In this document: positions 1-9,124 of the stretch, one piece after another
Layout: every line of letters begins with the position of its first letter
How positions within the stretch are numbered: the first letter of the stretch is position 1
NCBI GenBank assembly: GCA_904420565.1
Contig: CAJFVV010000001.1
Coordinates: 1 to 49,036 of the forward strand
From: Candidatus Pseudoscillospira faecavium
Lineage (GTDB): Bacteria; Bacillota; Clostridia; Oscillospirales; Oscillospiraceae
Reading direction: 5' to 3'
Length of the DNA: 49,036 nt
The notes under the pieces: model-generated
Databases searched by the model: none
Told to the model about the DNA's origin: nothing
Seen by the model: the letters and a program-made list of their open reading frames with translations, nothing else
Made by a program: the position numbers and the translations under genes

Positions 1-400
<400 letters not shown>

Positions 401-421
401 GAAGTTTTATCGAAAAAAAGC

Positions 422-453
422 AGTGGGCTGTGCCGCAGGCGCAGCCCACTTTT
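422..453 (+). terminator. Intrinsic terminator of gap
   Basis: A 12-bp stem (422-433 with 439-450, one G-T pair) and 5-base loop, preceded by an A run and followed by TTT. It lies 21 bases after the gap stop codon. The A run on its left side may also help stop the convergent minus-strand gene. Confidence 0.8.
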
Positions 454-532
454 CATACATTGCCCTTTCTGCTCCGGCAGAATGCAGTTTTGTTCAGCCG
501 GCACAGGAAGCATTTCCCTGCCGCCGCACCGC

Positions 533-1615
533 TCACCAGCTGTAAATCCACCCCTCCTCCGCCCGATGGGATGCGAGATCTGCCGGTCGGAGAAAATATG
601 CATACTGCCCTGCACCCAATGCATCGTCCCAGGTGCAGTCCACAAGATAGGTTGTTCCGTCCACGCGCACCAGATTCCATTGATGCGCTTCCCCCCATGC
701 GCTTCCCGCTACGGTCCAGCAGGGCAGCCCCAGCCGGTCGCACAGCAGCTTATAGGCCGCTGCATAGCCATAGCAAACCGTCGATCCCGTCACCAACGCT
801 CCATAGGCCGTATAGTCCGGTCCCATCTCTGCTCCCGTCACGTCTCCCTGTGCAATGGTGCGCGCCATAGCAGTGTCATACTCTGCTTCCGCCAATACGG
901 CGTCATGGGCCGCCCGGTATAAATCCGTCTCTTCTGTATACCCCTGGGCAAGAATCTCCTCGGCCAGGCTGTCCGCCCGGGCTTCCAAAGCGTTTTGATA
1001 GGTGCTGTAGTCCGCTTCGCCCACCGTGGGCTCACAGCGCAGCACCAGCAGCTGCCGTCCAGTATTCTCCGCCGGGGCCAAAACATAGGTGCAGGAAAGC
1101 GTGCTGGCACAGCAGGCGTTATCCACCGCAACAGATATTGTCTGTGCCACCTCCTCAGCGTCCCATCCTCCTTCCGGAATGCGCAGCGCCAAGGCAAACA
1201 CGTCCTCCTGCAGTGTTCCTATCACCGCATGCACCGCCTCTTCCGGCGTTTCAACCTGCGCAATAGCATCAAATCTGAGACTGTCGGCATCATAGGTGAA
1301 TTCCACCTCCAAGCGCACAATCCCCGGCCCCGCCGCTCTGGTTCCCCATGCGTACTCGGAAACATAATAACTCAGCAGCCCATCCTCATGCAGTGCTTGA
1401 CGCAGCACTGCATCCACAGTATCTGCGGTGAGGCCTTCATCGCCGTCTTCAAACCAGATGACCGCACGGTCTTTCTCCGCCAGGACCGCCTCCTCCAGAA
1501 ATGCATATACACTTTCTTCACTGTAAGCCACCGTTTCTTCCGGCACCGCGGTGCAGCCTGCAAGCACCCCTGCACACAGTATAACCAAAATCCATTTGAG
1601 CGCTGTCAGGCGCAT
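533..1615 (-). CDS. Transglutaminase-like domain lipoprotein
   Basis: Predicted surface lipoprotein of 360 residues. The start at 1615 is chosen because AGGAGG lies just upstream (AAAGGAGGTGTCTGC then ATG) and because it gives a clean signal peptide with lipobox LAGC, the lipidated cysteine being residue 21; the longer frame up to 1696 has no such support. Near the C terminus a Cys in VCYGYAAAYKLLC (about residue 281), a His in HQWNLV (about 311) and an Asp in YLVDCTWDD (about 326) form the Cys-His-Asp set of transglutaminase-like (TgpA/bacterial protease type) domains. The role is inferred to be peptide or cell-wall protein modification or cleavage outside the membrane; the substrate is unknown. 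It lies downstream of pyrG on the same strand, with a hairpin between them. Confidence 0.8.
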   Translation of the reverse strand: MRLTALKWILVILCAGVLAGCTAVPEETVAYSEESVYAFLEEAVLAEKDRAVIWFEDGDEGLTADTVDAVLRQALHEDGLLSYYVSEYAWGTRAAGPGIVRLEVEFTYDADSLRFDAIAQVETPEEAVHAVIGTLQEDVFALALRIPEGGWDAEEVAQTISVAVDNACCASTLSCTYVLAPAENTGRQLLVLRCEPTVGEADYSTYQNALEARADSLAEEILAQGYTEETDLYRAAHDAVLAEAEYDTAMARTIAQGDVTGAEMGPDYTAYGALVTGSTVCYGYAAAYKLLCDRLGLPCWTVAGSAWGEAHQWNLVRVDGTTYLVDCTWDDALGAGQYAYFLRPADLASHRAEEGWIYSW

Positions 1616-1650
1616 GCAGACACCTCCTTTTCCGCACAGTGCGGTAAATA

Positions 1651-1682
1651 GCCCGGGAGCGCATTTCCACGCGATCCCGGGC
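1651..1682 (-). terminator. Hairpin between pyrG and the lipoprotein gene
   Basis: GCCCGGGA (1651-1658) pairs with TCCCGGGC (1675-1682), extended by partly matched GCGC/GCG. On the minus strand it is followed only by TATTTA, not a T run, so it may be a weak terminator or an RNA-processing/stability hairpin between two co-oriented genes. Confidence 0.4.
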
Positions 1683-1692
1683 CAAACGATTT

Positions 1693-3294
1693 TCACTTTC
1701 CTGCCTTTTCCTTGGCTGCACGGATAAAATCGCGGAACAGCGGGTGGGCATGGTTGGGCCGGGATTTCAGTTCCGGATGGAACTGCACCCCCACATACCA
1801 GGGATGGTCCGGCACTTCCACAATTTCCACCAATCGGCCGTTGGGCGACAAACCGCTCAGGCGCAAGCCATTTTCCGTCAGCACCTGGCGGAATTCATTG
1901 TTGAACTCATAACGGTGGCGGTGCCGTTCGCTGATTTCTTTGCTGCCGTAAATCCCATATACCCGGGAATCCTCTTCCAGTACGCAGGGATAGGCGCCCA
2001 GGCGCATCGTACCGCCCTTGGTGGTCACCGCTACCTGCTCAGGCATAATATCAATCACAGGATACTTGGTGTCGGGTGCCAGCTCGCTGGAATGAGCCCC
2101 TTCCAACTGACACATATGGCGTGCAAATTCAATCACCGCCATCTGCATGCCCAGGCAAATACCGAAATAGGGCACACGGTTTTCTCTGGCATAGCGGGCC
2201 GAGGAAATCATTCCTTCAATGCCGCGGTCACCAAAACCGCCGGGAACAATAATACCGTCCGCACTGCCCAGTATTTCCGCCGCGTTCTGATCCGTCACCC
2301 GCTCAGAATCCACCCACTGGATCTCCACACTGATGTCGTTTTCAATGCCGCCGTGGGTCAGTGCCTCAACCACACTCAAATAGGCATCGTGCAGCGCCGT
2401 ATATTTACCCACCAACGCGATGTGCACTTTACCGCTGACATTTTTGGCCCGCTGCACCATATTTTCCCATTCTGTCAGATCCGGTTCCACTTCCGGCAGC
2501 CCCAGACGCTTGCACACAACCTTGGCCAGACCGGCTTTTTCCAGCATCAGCGGCACTTCATAAAGGATCGGCGCCGTCTGGTTGGGAATTGCATTTTCTT
2601 TTGGAATATTGCAGAACAGCGCGATCTTGTCAATAATGTCCTGAGGGATCTCCTCGTCACAGCGGCACATAATCACATCAGGCTGAATGCCGATGCTCAA
2701 AAGCTCTTTGCAGGAATGCTGGGTAGGCTTGCTCTTGAGTTCTCCGCTGCCGGGAATGGAAACAATCAGAGATACATGGATAAACATCACATCCTGCCGG
2801 CCCACCTCCGCCGCTACCTGGCGGATCGCCTCCAGAAACGGCTGGGATTCAATGTCGCCCACAGTGCCGCCAATTTCGGTAATGACCACATCTGTATTTT
2901 CGCTGACAGAATACACCCGGTTTTTGATTTCATTGGTAATATGCGGGATAACCTGCACAGTGCGGCCCAAATAGTCGCCGGTGCGCTCCCGGTTTAAAAC
3001 CGTCCAGTAAATCTGTCCGGAAGACACCGAGGAATTCCGTGTCAGGCTTTCATCCGTAAAACGCTCATAATGCCCCAAATCCAGATCGGTTTCCGCGCCG
3101 TCGTCCGTCACGAATACCTCGCCGTGCTGATAGGGGCTCATGGTGCCGGGATCCACGTTCAAATAGGGATCAAATTTCTGGATGGTCACCCGCAGCCCGC
3201 GCTGCTTGAGCAGGCGCCCCAGCGACGCAGCGGTAATGCCCTTGCCCAGGCCGGAAACCACGCCGCCGGTGACAAAAATATACTTGACAGACAT
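1693..3294 (-). CDS. pyrG: CTP synthase (glutamine-hydrolysing)
   Basis: Converts UTP, ATP and glutamine to CTP, the last step of de novo pyrimidine nucleotide synthesis, in the cytosol. At 533 residues it has the normal length. The N-terminal synthetase domain opens with [19 protein letters not shown] (P-loop type nucleotide site). The C-terminal class I glutamine amidotransferase domain shows PGGFGDRG, the nucleophile cysteine in GICLGMQ and the catalytic HPE in FHPELKSRP. The start at 3294 is the canonical PyrG N terminus and has GGAGGGAG eight bases upstream; a 37-codon in-frame extension to 3405 is not plausible. A good promoter lies about 80 bases upstream. No G-run start site of the kind used for CTP-sensed reiterative transcription in Bacillus pyrG was found. 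Confidence 0.97.
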   Translation of the reverse strand: MSVKYIFVTGGVVSGLGKGITAASLGRLLKQRGLRVTIQKFDPYLNVDPGTMSPYQHGEVFVTDDGAETDLDLGHYERFTDESLTRNSSVSSGQIYWTVLNRERTGDYLGRTVQVIPHITNEIKNRVYSVSENTDVVITEIGGTVGDIESQPFLEAIRQVAAEVGRQDVMFIHVSLIVSIPGSGELKSKPTQHSCKELLSIGIQPDVIMCRCDEEIPQDIIDKIALFCNIPKENAIPNQTAPILYEVPLMLEKAGLAKVVCKRLGLPEVEPDLTEWENMVQRAKNVSGKVHIALVGKYTALHDAYLSVVEALTHGGIENDISVEIQWVDSERVTDQNAAEILGSADGIIVPGGFGDRGIEGMISSARYARENRVPYFGICLGMQMAVIEFARHMCQLEGAHSSELAPDTKYPVIDIMPEQVAVTTKGGTMRLGAYPCVLEEDSRVYGIYGSKEISERHRHRYEFNNEFRQVLTENGLRLSGLSPNGRLVEIVEVPDHPWYVGVQFHPELKSRPNHAHPLFRDFIRAAKEKAGK

Positions 3295-3607
3295 AATCAG
3301 TACTCCCTCCACATATATCACATCATAGTGCAAAACAGCCTTTGGCCATCTTCTCTCTTGGCAAAATATCAGTTCTATTCTATCTTCTGTCTCCGGGCAA
3401 GTCAACCGTCAAAGCGCAAAATTTGGCAAAAGAACCGTTTCTCCGCCGGCAGCAGCGCCTTTTCCGTTTTGAAATGCATTTGTAATGGCTTTGTAACGCT
3501 TCATTTCCCCGAATATGCTACAATAATCCCAGTTTACTGCACCCTTGCTTGTTCTGCCAAGGTGCATTCTGATGCATTTTGTGATAAATAAGAGGAGTAT
3601 CAGTGCC
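3295..3607. other. Divergent intergenic region pyrG / VanW gene
   Basis: This 313-base stretch holds the pyrG promoter on the minus strand. On the plus strand a possible extended -10 element, TGCTACAAT, ends at 3524, about 80 bases before the VanW gene start. No further gene is supported here. Confidence 0.5.
3377..3405 (-). promoter_or_regulatory. Promoter of pyrG
   Basis: On the minus strand, TTGACT (3400-3405), a 17-bp spacer and TAGAAT (3377-3382): close to the housekeeping sigma consensus. It leaves an untranslated leader of about 75 bases. Confidence 0.75.
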
Positions 3608-5359
3608 ATGAAAAAGGAACATGAGGCAACGCTGCCGGATGCTGCGGCAGCCAGGCGCCGCAAAGGTATCATAATCACAGCGATTGCTGCAGCCGCAGTC
3701 ATTGTAATTTTATTGCTGCCCTGCGTGCTGGCCGCCGCCACCAACACCATTTATCCCCGCACTTCTGTAGCAGGCGTTCAGGTGGGCGGCATGAGCCGCA
3801 GCGAAGCGTTGGACGTGCTCTCAGCCCAGCTGCCTGAAGCTCTTTCCAGCCAGACAATTCCCATTGTTGTCCAGCCAGGTGAAGCCGACGCAGAAAACGC
3901 CGGCGGTGTTTTCGAGCTGTCTTTGTCCAATCTGGAGCTCACCGCCTCTCCGGCCCAGGCTGCGGATGCCGCCTATGAAAATGGGCGCAGCGGCAACTTC
4001 TTCACCAGCGGCCTTGCTTATGCCAAGGGACTGCTGTTCGGGCACGCCATAGCGCCGGAGTTGTCATTCAACCGCAGCACAATCCGCTCAGAAATTGCAA
4101 AGATCGCCGCCCAGGCCGATATCCCTGTCACAGAATGTTCCTGGCGGATCGAAGAAAACACCATGGTCGTCACCAAGCCCAAGAGCGGTTATGTCATTGA
4201 CCAGGATGCATTGCTGCAGGCAGTGGAAGGCGCTCTCAGCCAATACGACCTCGGCGAAATTCAGTGCACGCTCACAGAAAAAGCTCCCGTTTCCGTCACT
4301 ATGGAGGAAATCTACGGTGATGCACATTGTGAAGCATCCAATGCTTACTATGACAAAACGACCGGTACCGTCAAAGACGGCAATACCGGTGTAGATTTTG
4401 ACCCTGTCCAGGCGCAGACATTGATGGACGAGGCTGCAGCCGGGGAAACTTTTTCCGTGCCAATTACCGTGACAAAGCCCAAAATCACCAAAGAGGAAAT
4501 GAGTGCCAATCTGTTCCGGGATAAGCTCGGCAGCTGCACCACATCGGTCAGCGGCACCGCCAACCGCAAGCATAATGTGGCTCTGGCCGCTCAATCCTGC
4601 AACGGCGTCGTTCTGAATCCCGGCGAAACATTTTCCTATAATGAAACGCTGGGCCAGCGCACCGCCGCCAACGGCTACCGCACCGCCGGCGCCTATGTGG
4701 GCGGCAAAACCGTGCAGGAATACGGCGGCGGCATCTGCCAGATTTCCTCCACCGTATACCTGGCCACGCTGCGTGCCAACCTGGAAATTGTGGCGCGCAC
4801 CAACCATATGTTTTACCCCGGCTATATTCCTTACGGCATGGACGCCACCGTCAGCTGGGGCGGCCCGGATTTCAAATTCAGAAATAATACTGACTACCCC
4901 ATTAAACTGGTGGTTACATACTCCGGCGGCCAGGCCACCTGCACCATCTACGGCACCAATGTCACCGGGAACAGCGTAAAGATGGAATATAATATTCTGT
5001 CCACAACACCCTATCAGACCGTGGAGCAGGAAGACAGCAGTTTGGCTCCCGGCGAACGGCGCCAGGAGCAAAACGGCTACACCGGCTATAAAGTAGCCAC
5101 TTACCGCTGCGTATACGACAAGGACGGCAACCTGATCAGCCGGACCCTGGAAGCTAACAGCACCTACAAATCCCGCAACCAAATTATTCTGGTCGGTCCC
5201 GAGAAAGCAGAAACGCCGACCACACCAAAACCGACAGAGGAACCCGAGACACCTTCCCAGCCGGCTCAGGAAACGCCTTCCGGCCAGGAGCAGGAGTCTG
5301 CTCAGACACCTGCGGAAACGCCGCAGGCGCCAGTCCAAACAGACAATGCCGCACAATGA
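3608..5359 (+). CDS. VanW family protein with peptidoglycan-binding repeats
   Basis: Membrane-anchored cell-surface protein of 583 residues. The start at 3608 follows AGAGGAG at 3589-3595. A basic N terminus (RRRK) and one membrane segment (about residues 20-44) are followed by domains of the type seen in YkuD-linked peptidoglycan-binding proteins (starting YPRTSVAGVQVGGMSRSEA). The VanW domain spans about 311-455 and has the hallmark EYGGGICQISSTVY. The last 60 residues are Pro/Glu/Thr/Gln-rich, a flexible tail. VanW-type proteins occur beside vancomycin-resistance genes but most are general envelope proteins of unknown activity, and no van genes are here. The gene is monocistronic, closed by a strong terminator. 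Confidence 0.88.
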   Translation: MKKEHEATLPDAAAARRRKGIIITAIAAAAVIVILLLPCVLAAATNTIYPRTSVAGVQVGGMSRSEALDVLSAQLPEALSSQTIPIVVQPGEADAENAGGVFELSLSNLELTASPAQAADAAYENGRSGNFFTSGLAYAKGLLFGHAIAPELSFNRSTIRSEIAKIAAQADIPVTECSWRIEENTMVVTKPKSGYVIDQDALLQAVEGALSQYDLGEIQCTLTEKAPVSVTMEEIYGDAHCEASNAYYDKTTGTVKDGNTGVDFDPVQAQTLMDEAAAGETFSVPITVTKPKITKEEMSANLFRDKLGSCTTSVSGTANRKHNVALAAQSCNGVVLNPGETFSYNETLGQRTAANGYRTAGAYVGGKTVQEYGGGICQISSTVYLATLRANLEIVARTNHMFYPGYIPYGMDATVSWGGPDFKFRNNTDYPIKLVVTYSGGQATCTIYGTNVTGNSVKMEYNILSTTPYQTVEQEDSSLAPGERRQEQNGYTGYKVATYRCVYDKDGNLISRTLEANSTYKSRNQIILVGPEKAETPTTPKPTEEPETPSQPAQETPSGQEQESAQTPAETPQAPVQTDNAAQ

Positions 5360-5384
5360 CCATGCCTCTTTTTGCCAGACTGTC

Positions 5385-5415
5385 AAAAGCCGCAGACAAA
5401 AGGTCTGCGGCTTTT
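5385..5415 (+). terminator. Terminator after the VanW gene
   Basis: AAAAGCCGCAGA (5385-5396) pairs perfectly with TCTGCGGCTTTT (5404-5415), loop CAAAAGG. A run on the left and T run on the right make it active in either direction. Confidence 0.88.
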
Positions 5416-5475
5416 GTGCATTTCGCGGAAAAGTGCTTCCCTTCGCTGTAAATGGTGTTTTTTCCCATTTTTCTG

Positions 5476-5503
5476 TTGAAAAAATTTTACAAACAGATAT
5501 AAT
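5476..5503 (+). promoter_or_regulatory. Promoter of the xpt / nucleoside transporter block
   Basis: TTGAAA (5476-5481), 16-bp spacer, TATAAT (5498-5503). About 70 bases separate it from the xpt start. No purine-riboswitch-like junction sequence is visible in the short leader. Confidence 0.75.
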
Positions 5504-5573
5504 GAATTTATCTATTTGCTAACGTTTTACAATCGACATTTCACAAGAACGAAGAGAGAGGGAGCTTCCTGTT

Positions 5574-6152
5574 ATGCAGTTGATGGAAGAACGGATTTTG
5601 AAAGACGGCGTTGTCCGCGCAGGAAATGTGCTGAAAGTCGATGGTTTTTTAAACCACCAGATGGACATCGACCTGTTCAACGAAATGGGGAAGGAATTTT
5701 TCCGGCTTTTCGGAGACGAAGACGTTACAAAAATCGTTACCATCGAGGCTTCCGGTATCGGCATCGCCTGTATTGCCGCGCAATACTTTCATGTGCCCGT
5801 AGTCTTCGCCAAAAAATCTGAGAGCAAAAATCTTGACGGCGACATTTATACCAGCTCGGTAGCTTCTTTTACTCACAATAAAGTATATGACATTCGTATA
5901 TCCAAAAAATACTTGAATGAAAACGACCGCATCCTGCTGATTGACGATTTCCTGGCCAAAGGAAACGCACTGCTTGGTCTGCTGGATATCTGCCAGCAGG
6001 CCGGTGCCACTGTAGTGGGCGCCGGCATCGCCATTGAAAAAGGGTTTCAGGAGGGCGGTCAATTGCTGCGCAAGCGGGGATTGCGCGTAGAATCTCTCGC
6101 CATTGTCGAGGCAATGGATGCTTCCGGTCATATCGAATTCCGCCCCCAGTAA
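5574..6152 (+). CDS. xpt: Xanthine phosphoribosyltransferase
   Basis: Purine-salvage enzyme that joins xanthine to PRPP to give XMP, in the cytosol. It has 192 residues, the normal Xpt length, and starts [12 protein letters not shown] as in the Bacillus family. The PRPP-binding motif [13 protein letters not shown] is at about residues 120-132, and [13 protein letters not shown] and VFAKKSES match the family core. The start has GAGAGGGAG upstream. The next genes encode a nucleoside importer on the same strand, with only a hairpin between, which points to a purine uptake and salvage unit. Confidence 0.95.
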   Translation: MQLMEERILKDGVVRAGNVLKVDGFLNHQMDIDLFNEMGKEFFRLFGDEDVTKIVTIEASGIGIACIAAQYFHVPVVFAKKSESKNLDGDIYTSSVASFTHNKVYDIRISKKYLNENDRILLIDDFLAKGNALLGLLDICQQAGATVVGAGIAIEKGFQEGGQLLRKRGLRVESLAIVEAMDASGHIEFRPQ

Positions 6153-6187
6153 AGAAAGGCTGCCTTCTCAATGAATCTGCCTGCTGC

Positions 6188-6226
6188 ATTATAACGCCCT
6201 GTGGGCGTCATAATAGATTTTATTTT
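6188..6226 (+). terminator. Hairpin with T-rich tail between xpt and the importer genes
   Basis: Outer arms ATTAT/ATAAT (6188-6192, 6210-6214) and inner arms ACGCCC/GGGCGT (6194-6199, 6203-6208) with one mismatch, then AGATTTTATTTTTT. As no promoter is obvious before the next gene, this is probably a partial terminator or attenuator. Confidence 0.6.
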
Positions 6227-6243
6227 TTGGAGGAAGTTCAGAC

Positions 6244-7422
6244 ATGAAAAGAATGCTTGCTTTGGTTTGCTCTCTTGCTCTGATGACCATGCTGTTTGCC
6301 GGCTGCGGCAACGGCGGCAACAATCAGGGCTCCAGCAGCGAAGAGGGCAATGGCGCCGGCATCCCTGTGGAGGATATCAAGGTCGGCGTCATCCACATCG
6401 GCGATCCCGCCACCGGCTCCGGCTACTCATATACCCACGATCAGGGTATTGTCGCCATGCAGGAAAACCTGGGATTGAGCGATGATCAGATTGTCCGCAA
6501 AAACAATATTGATGATAACGACAGCACCGCAATTGACAACGCTATCAGAGAATGCGTGGAGGAAGGCTGCAACATCATCTTTGCCACCTCCTGGGGTTAT
6601 ATGGATACCTGCGAGGCTCTGGCAGCTGAATATCCCAATGTATTCTTCTCCCATGGCACCGGCTACAAATCCAACGGCACCAACTTCAACAACTATTTCG
6701 GCCGCATTTATCAGGCCCGTTATCTTTCCGGCATCGCTGCCGGCATGAAGACCGAGACCAACAAGATCGGTTATGTCAGCGCCATGGGCATCGAAAACGG
6801 CGAGTGCACTTCCGGTATTGATGCTTTCGCTATGGGCGTTGCCTCTGTGAACCCCGATGCGCAGGTTTATGTGAAGGTCACCAATTCCTGGTATGATCCC
6901 GAAGGTGAAAGCCAGGCAGCACAGGCCCTGATCGACAGCGGCTGCGATGTGATTGCCCAGCACTGCGATACCAACAACCCCCAGATCGCAGCCCGCGACA
7001 GCGGCGTTTGGGGCATCGGCTACAACTCCGACATGACCTCTGAAGTCGGCGACAGTGTCCTGACCAGCGTTATGTGGAACTGGGGTGCCTATTATACCCA
7101 GGCCGTACAGAACATCATTGACGGCACTTGGACTCCCGGCGTCCATGTGGAAAATTATTACGGCTCTATGGCCGATGGTCTGCTGGATATCACCGCCCTC
7201 TCCTCTGAAGCGGCAGAAGGCACTCAGGAAGCCATCGATATTGCCCGCGCCGCCATTTTGGACGGCTCCTTCGATGTGTTTACCGGCACCTATGTTGATG
7301 CCAACGGCAATACCATTGGCTGCAACGGTGTGATGGAGTGCAATGACGGCACTACAATGGAAGTAGACGGCAGCAATTATTCTGCTATCACCGCATATTA
7401 CAAGAACGTCGTCGTCAGCTGA
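6244..7422 (+). CDS. BMP family ABC transporter substrate-binding lipoprotein (nucleoside type)
   Basis: Lipid-anchored binding protein of an ABC importer, 392 residues. The signal peptide has lipobox LFAGC with cysteine 21, then a Gly/Ser/Asn-rich linker. The mature part starts VEDIKVGVIHIGDPATGSGYSYTHDQGI, typical of the BMP/PnrA/Med family (PF02608). Members bind purine nucleosides in Borrelia, Treponema and Bacillus (NupN). The start follows GGAGGAAG. The three downstream genes supply the ATPase and permeases; a hairpin after this gene would let more binding protein be made than permease, a common arrangement. The nucleoside substrate is inferred from the family and the adjacent xpt. Confidence 0.92.
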   Translation: MKRMLALVCSLALMTMLFAGCGNGGNNQGSSSEEGNGAGIPVEDIKVGVIHIGDPATGSGYSYTHDQGIVAMQENLGLSDDQIVRKNNIDDNDSTAIDNAIRECVEEGCNIIFATSWGYMDTCEALAAEYPNVFFSHGTGYKSNGTNFNNYFGRIYQARYLSGIAAGMKTETNKIGYVSAMGIENGECTSGIDAFAMGVASVNPDAQVYVKVTNSWYDPEGESQAAQALIDSGCDVIAQHCDTNNPQIAARDSGVWGIGYNSDMTSEVGDSVLTSVMWNWGAYYTQAVQNIIDGTWTPGVHVENYYGSMADGLLDITALSSEAAEGTQEAIDIARAAILDGSFDVFTGTYVDANGNTIGCNGVMECNDGTTMEVDGSNYSAITAYYKNVVVS

Positions 7423-7435
7423 GACGGCTGACCGG

Positions 7436-7471
7436 AAAAGAGGGCGGCTGAACCACGGGCCGCCCTCTTTT
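7436..7471 (+). terminator. Attenuating hairpin after the binding-protein gene
   Basis: AAAAGAGGGCGGC (7436-7448) pairs with GCCGCCCTCTTTT (7459-7471). It lies between the binding-protein and ATPase genes, so it probably stops part of the transcripts. Confidence 0.7.
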
Positions 7472-7481
7472 CGGTCGTTCC

Positions 7482-7537
7482 GCGCACTGTTTGGCAAAGG
7501 AGAAAACCGCGCATTTCCCCTTTGCCAAGCAATGCGC
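7482..7537 (+). repeat. Second stem-loop upstream of the ATPase gene
   Basis: Nested inverted repeats: GCGCA/TGCGC (7482-7486, 7533-7537) outside and TTGGCAAAGG/CCTTTGCCAA (7491-7500, 7519-7528) inside. There is no T run, so it is not a classical terminator; it may stabilise or regulate the downstream mRNA. Confidence 0.5.
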
Positions 7538-7594
7538 CGCATCGGCCCGCCGCAAAGGCGCCATGCCTATTAAAAAAAGAGATGGGGGAACGCT

Positions 7595-9124
7595 ATGGCT
7601 GAAACCGCACAGGCCATCCGCTGTGAAAAAATCACCAAGATATTCGGCAGCGTTGTGGCCAATGATCAGATTGACCTGGACGTCCGCTATGGTGAGATTC
7701 TTGCCCTGCTGGGAGAAAACGGCAGCGGCAAAACAACGCTGATGAACATGATTTCCGGCATTTATCACCCGGATGGCGGCACCATCTATGTGGATGGCAA
7801 AGCCGCTTCCATCCAAAGTCCGCTGGATGCGCAAAACCTGGGCATCGGCATGATTCACCAGCATTTCAAGCTGGTCAATGTATTTTCCGCCATGGAAAAC
7901 ATCGAGCTGGGCACAGCAGGCAAAAAACTGCCTGCCAAGGTGCTGCGGCAAAAGGTGACGGATCTGTGTGAAAAATACGGTCTGGAAACGGATCCGGACA
8001 AACCTGTCCACGCCATGAGCGTCTCAGAAAAGCAAACGGTGGAAATCCTCAAGGTGCTCTACCGCGGCGCTCGGATCCTGATTCTGGATGAGCCTACCGC
8101 CGTTCTGACGCCGCAGGAAACAGACAAGCTTTTTTCCATTTTGCGGCAGATGCGCAAAAATGGCTGTGCCGTCATCATCATTACGCATAAACTCAACGAA
8201 GTGCTCTCCATTTCCGACCGGGTAACCATCCTGCGCAAGGGAAAAAGTTACGGCACTGTCAACACGCCGGAGGTGGATGTCTCCAAACTGACTGAGCTGA
8301 TGGTGGGGCACGCCGTCACTCTGGAGATTGACCGTCCCCGGCCTCAGGATCCGGAAGATATTCTGAAACTGGTGGACCTGACCGTTCACCGCAAGGACGG
8401 CAGCGTCGCTCTGGACGACATTTCCTTCACAATCCGCTCCGGTGAAATCCTGGGAGTGGCCGGCATAGCCGGAAGCGGGCAGAAAGAACTCTGCGAAGTG
8501 ATCGCCGGCCTGATTCCGCCCACCCAGGGCGCAATTCTTTATAAAAAAGAAAACCTGGCAGGCAAAACGCCCCGTGAACTGATTGACCTGGGCATTTCCA
8601 TGAGTTTTGTGCCGGAAGACCGCCTGGGCATGGGGCTGGTCGCCGGCATGGGCATGACGGACAATATGCTTCTGAAAACCTATACCCACAGCAAAGGCCC
8701 CTTTGTGGACCGCGCCCCTGCCAGAAAAATGGCAGAATCCCTGATTCAGGAACTGGGCATTGTCACTGCCGGCGTGGAAATGCCTGTGCGCATGATGTCC
8801 GGCGGCAATGTGCAGAAAGTGCTGCTGGGCCGCGAAATTGAGTCCAATCCGGATTTGCTCATCACCGCCTATCCCGTCCGTGGGTTGGATATCAACTCCA
8901 GCTACCTGGTTTATGACCTGCTCAATGAGCAGAAGAAAAAAGGCGTCGCCGTGGTGTATATCGGTGAGGATCTGGATGTGCTGCTGCAGCTGTGCGACCG
9001 GATTGCCGTGCTGTGCCACGGTAAAATCACCGGCGTTGTGGATGCAGCTGCCGTCACCAAGGAACAAATCGGCCTGATGATGACCGGCGAGCGCGCAGAG
9101 GAGGTCATGGAATATGGATGCTAA
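7595..9124 (+). CDS. Nucleoside ABC importer ATPase with two ATP-binding domains
   Basis: Cytosolic energy-coupling subunit, 509 residues, two fused ABC domains as in Bacillus NupO (YufO) and sugar ATPases such as RbsA. Domain 1: Walker A GENGSGKT (about 41-48), signature-like MSVSEKQTVEILK, Walker B RILILDEPTAVLTPQE. Domain 2 (about 255-500) has a Walker A lacking the Lys-Thr pair (GIAGSGQKEL) and a Walker B region DLLITAYPVRGLDI, as is usual for the second half in this family, so only one ATP site is likely to be fully active. The start at 7595 follows GATGGGGGAA. Its end overlaps the permease gene start by 11 bases. Confidence 0.93.
   Translation: MAETAQAIRCEKITKIFGSVVANDQIDLDVRYGEILALLGENGSGKTTLMNMISGIYHPDGGTIYVDGKAASIQSPLDAQNLGIGMIHQHFKLVNVFSAMENIELGTAGKKLPAKVLRQKVTDLCEKYGLETDPDKPVHAMSVSEKQTVEILKVLYRGARILILDEPTAVLTPQETDKLFSILRQMRKNGCAVIIITHKLNEVLSISDRVTILRKGKSYGTVNTPEVDVSKLTELMVGHAVTLEIDRPRPQDPEDILKLVDLTVHRKDGSVALDDISFTIRSGEILGVAGIAGSGQKELCEVIAGLIPPTQGAILYKKENLAGKTPRELIDLGISMSFVPEDRLGMGLVAGMGMTDNMLLKTYTHSKGPFVDRAPARKMAESLIQELGIVTAGVEMPVRMMSGGNVQKVLLGREIESNPDLLITAYPVRGLDINSSYLVYDLLNEQKKKGVAVVYIGEDLDVLLQLCDRIAVLCHGKITGVVDAAAVTKEQIGLMMTGERAEEVMEYGC

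Noticed and set aside
3295-3376. CTP-sensing reiterative-transcription attenuator before pyrG
   Set aside because: The predicted start region has no GGGC-type initially transcribed sequence and the leader hairpin is weak.
3608-5359. Vancomycin-resistance cluster
   Set aside because: Only a VanW-domain protein is present; no VanHAX, VanY or VanRS-type genes are nearby.
5416-5573. Possible purine riboswitch before xpt
   Set aside because: The leader after the promoter is about 60 bases, without the conserved three-way-junction segments or an expression-platform hairpin.
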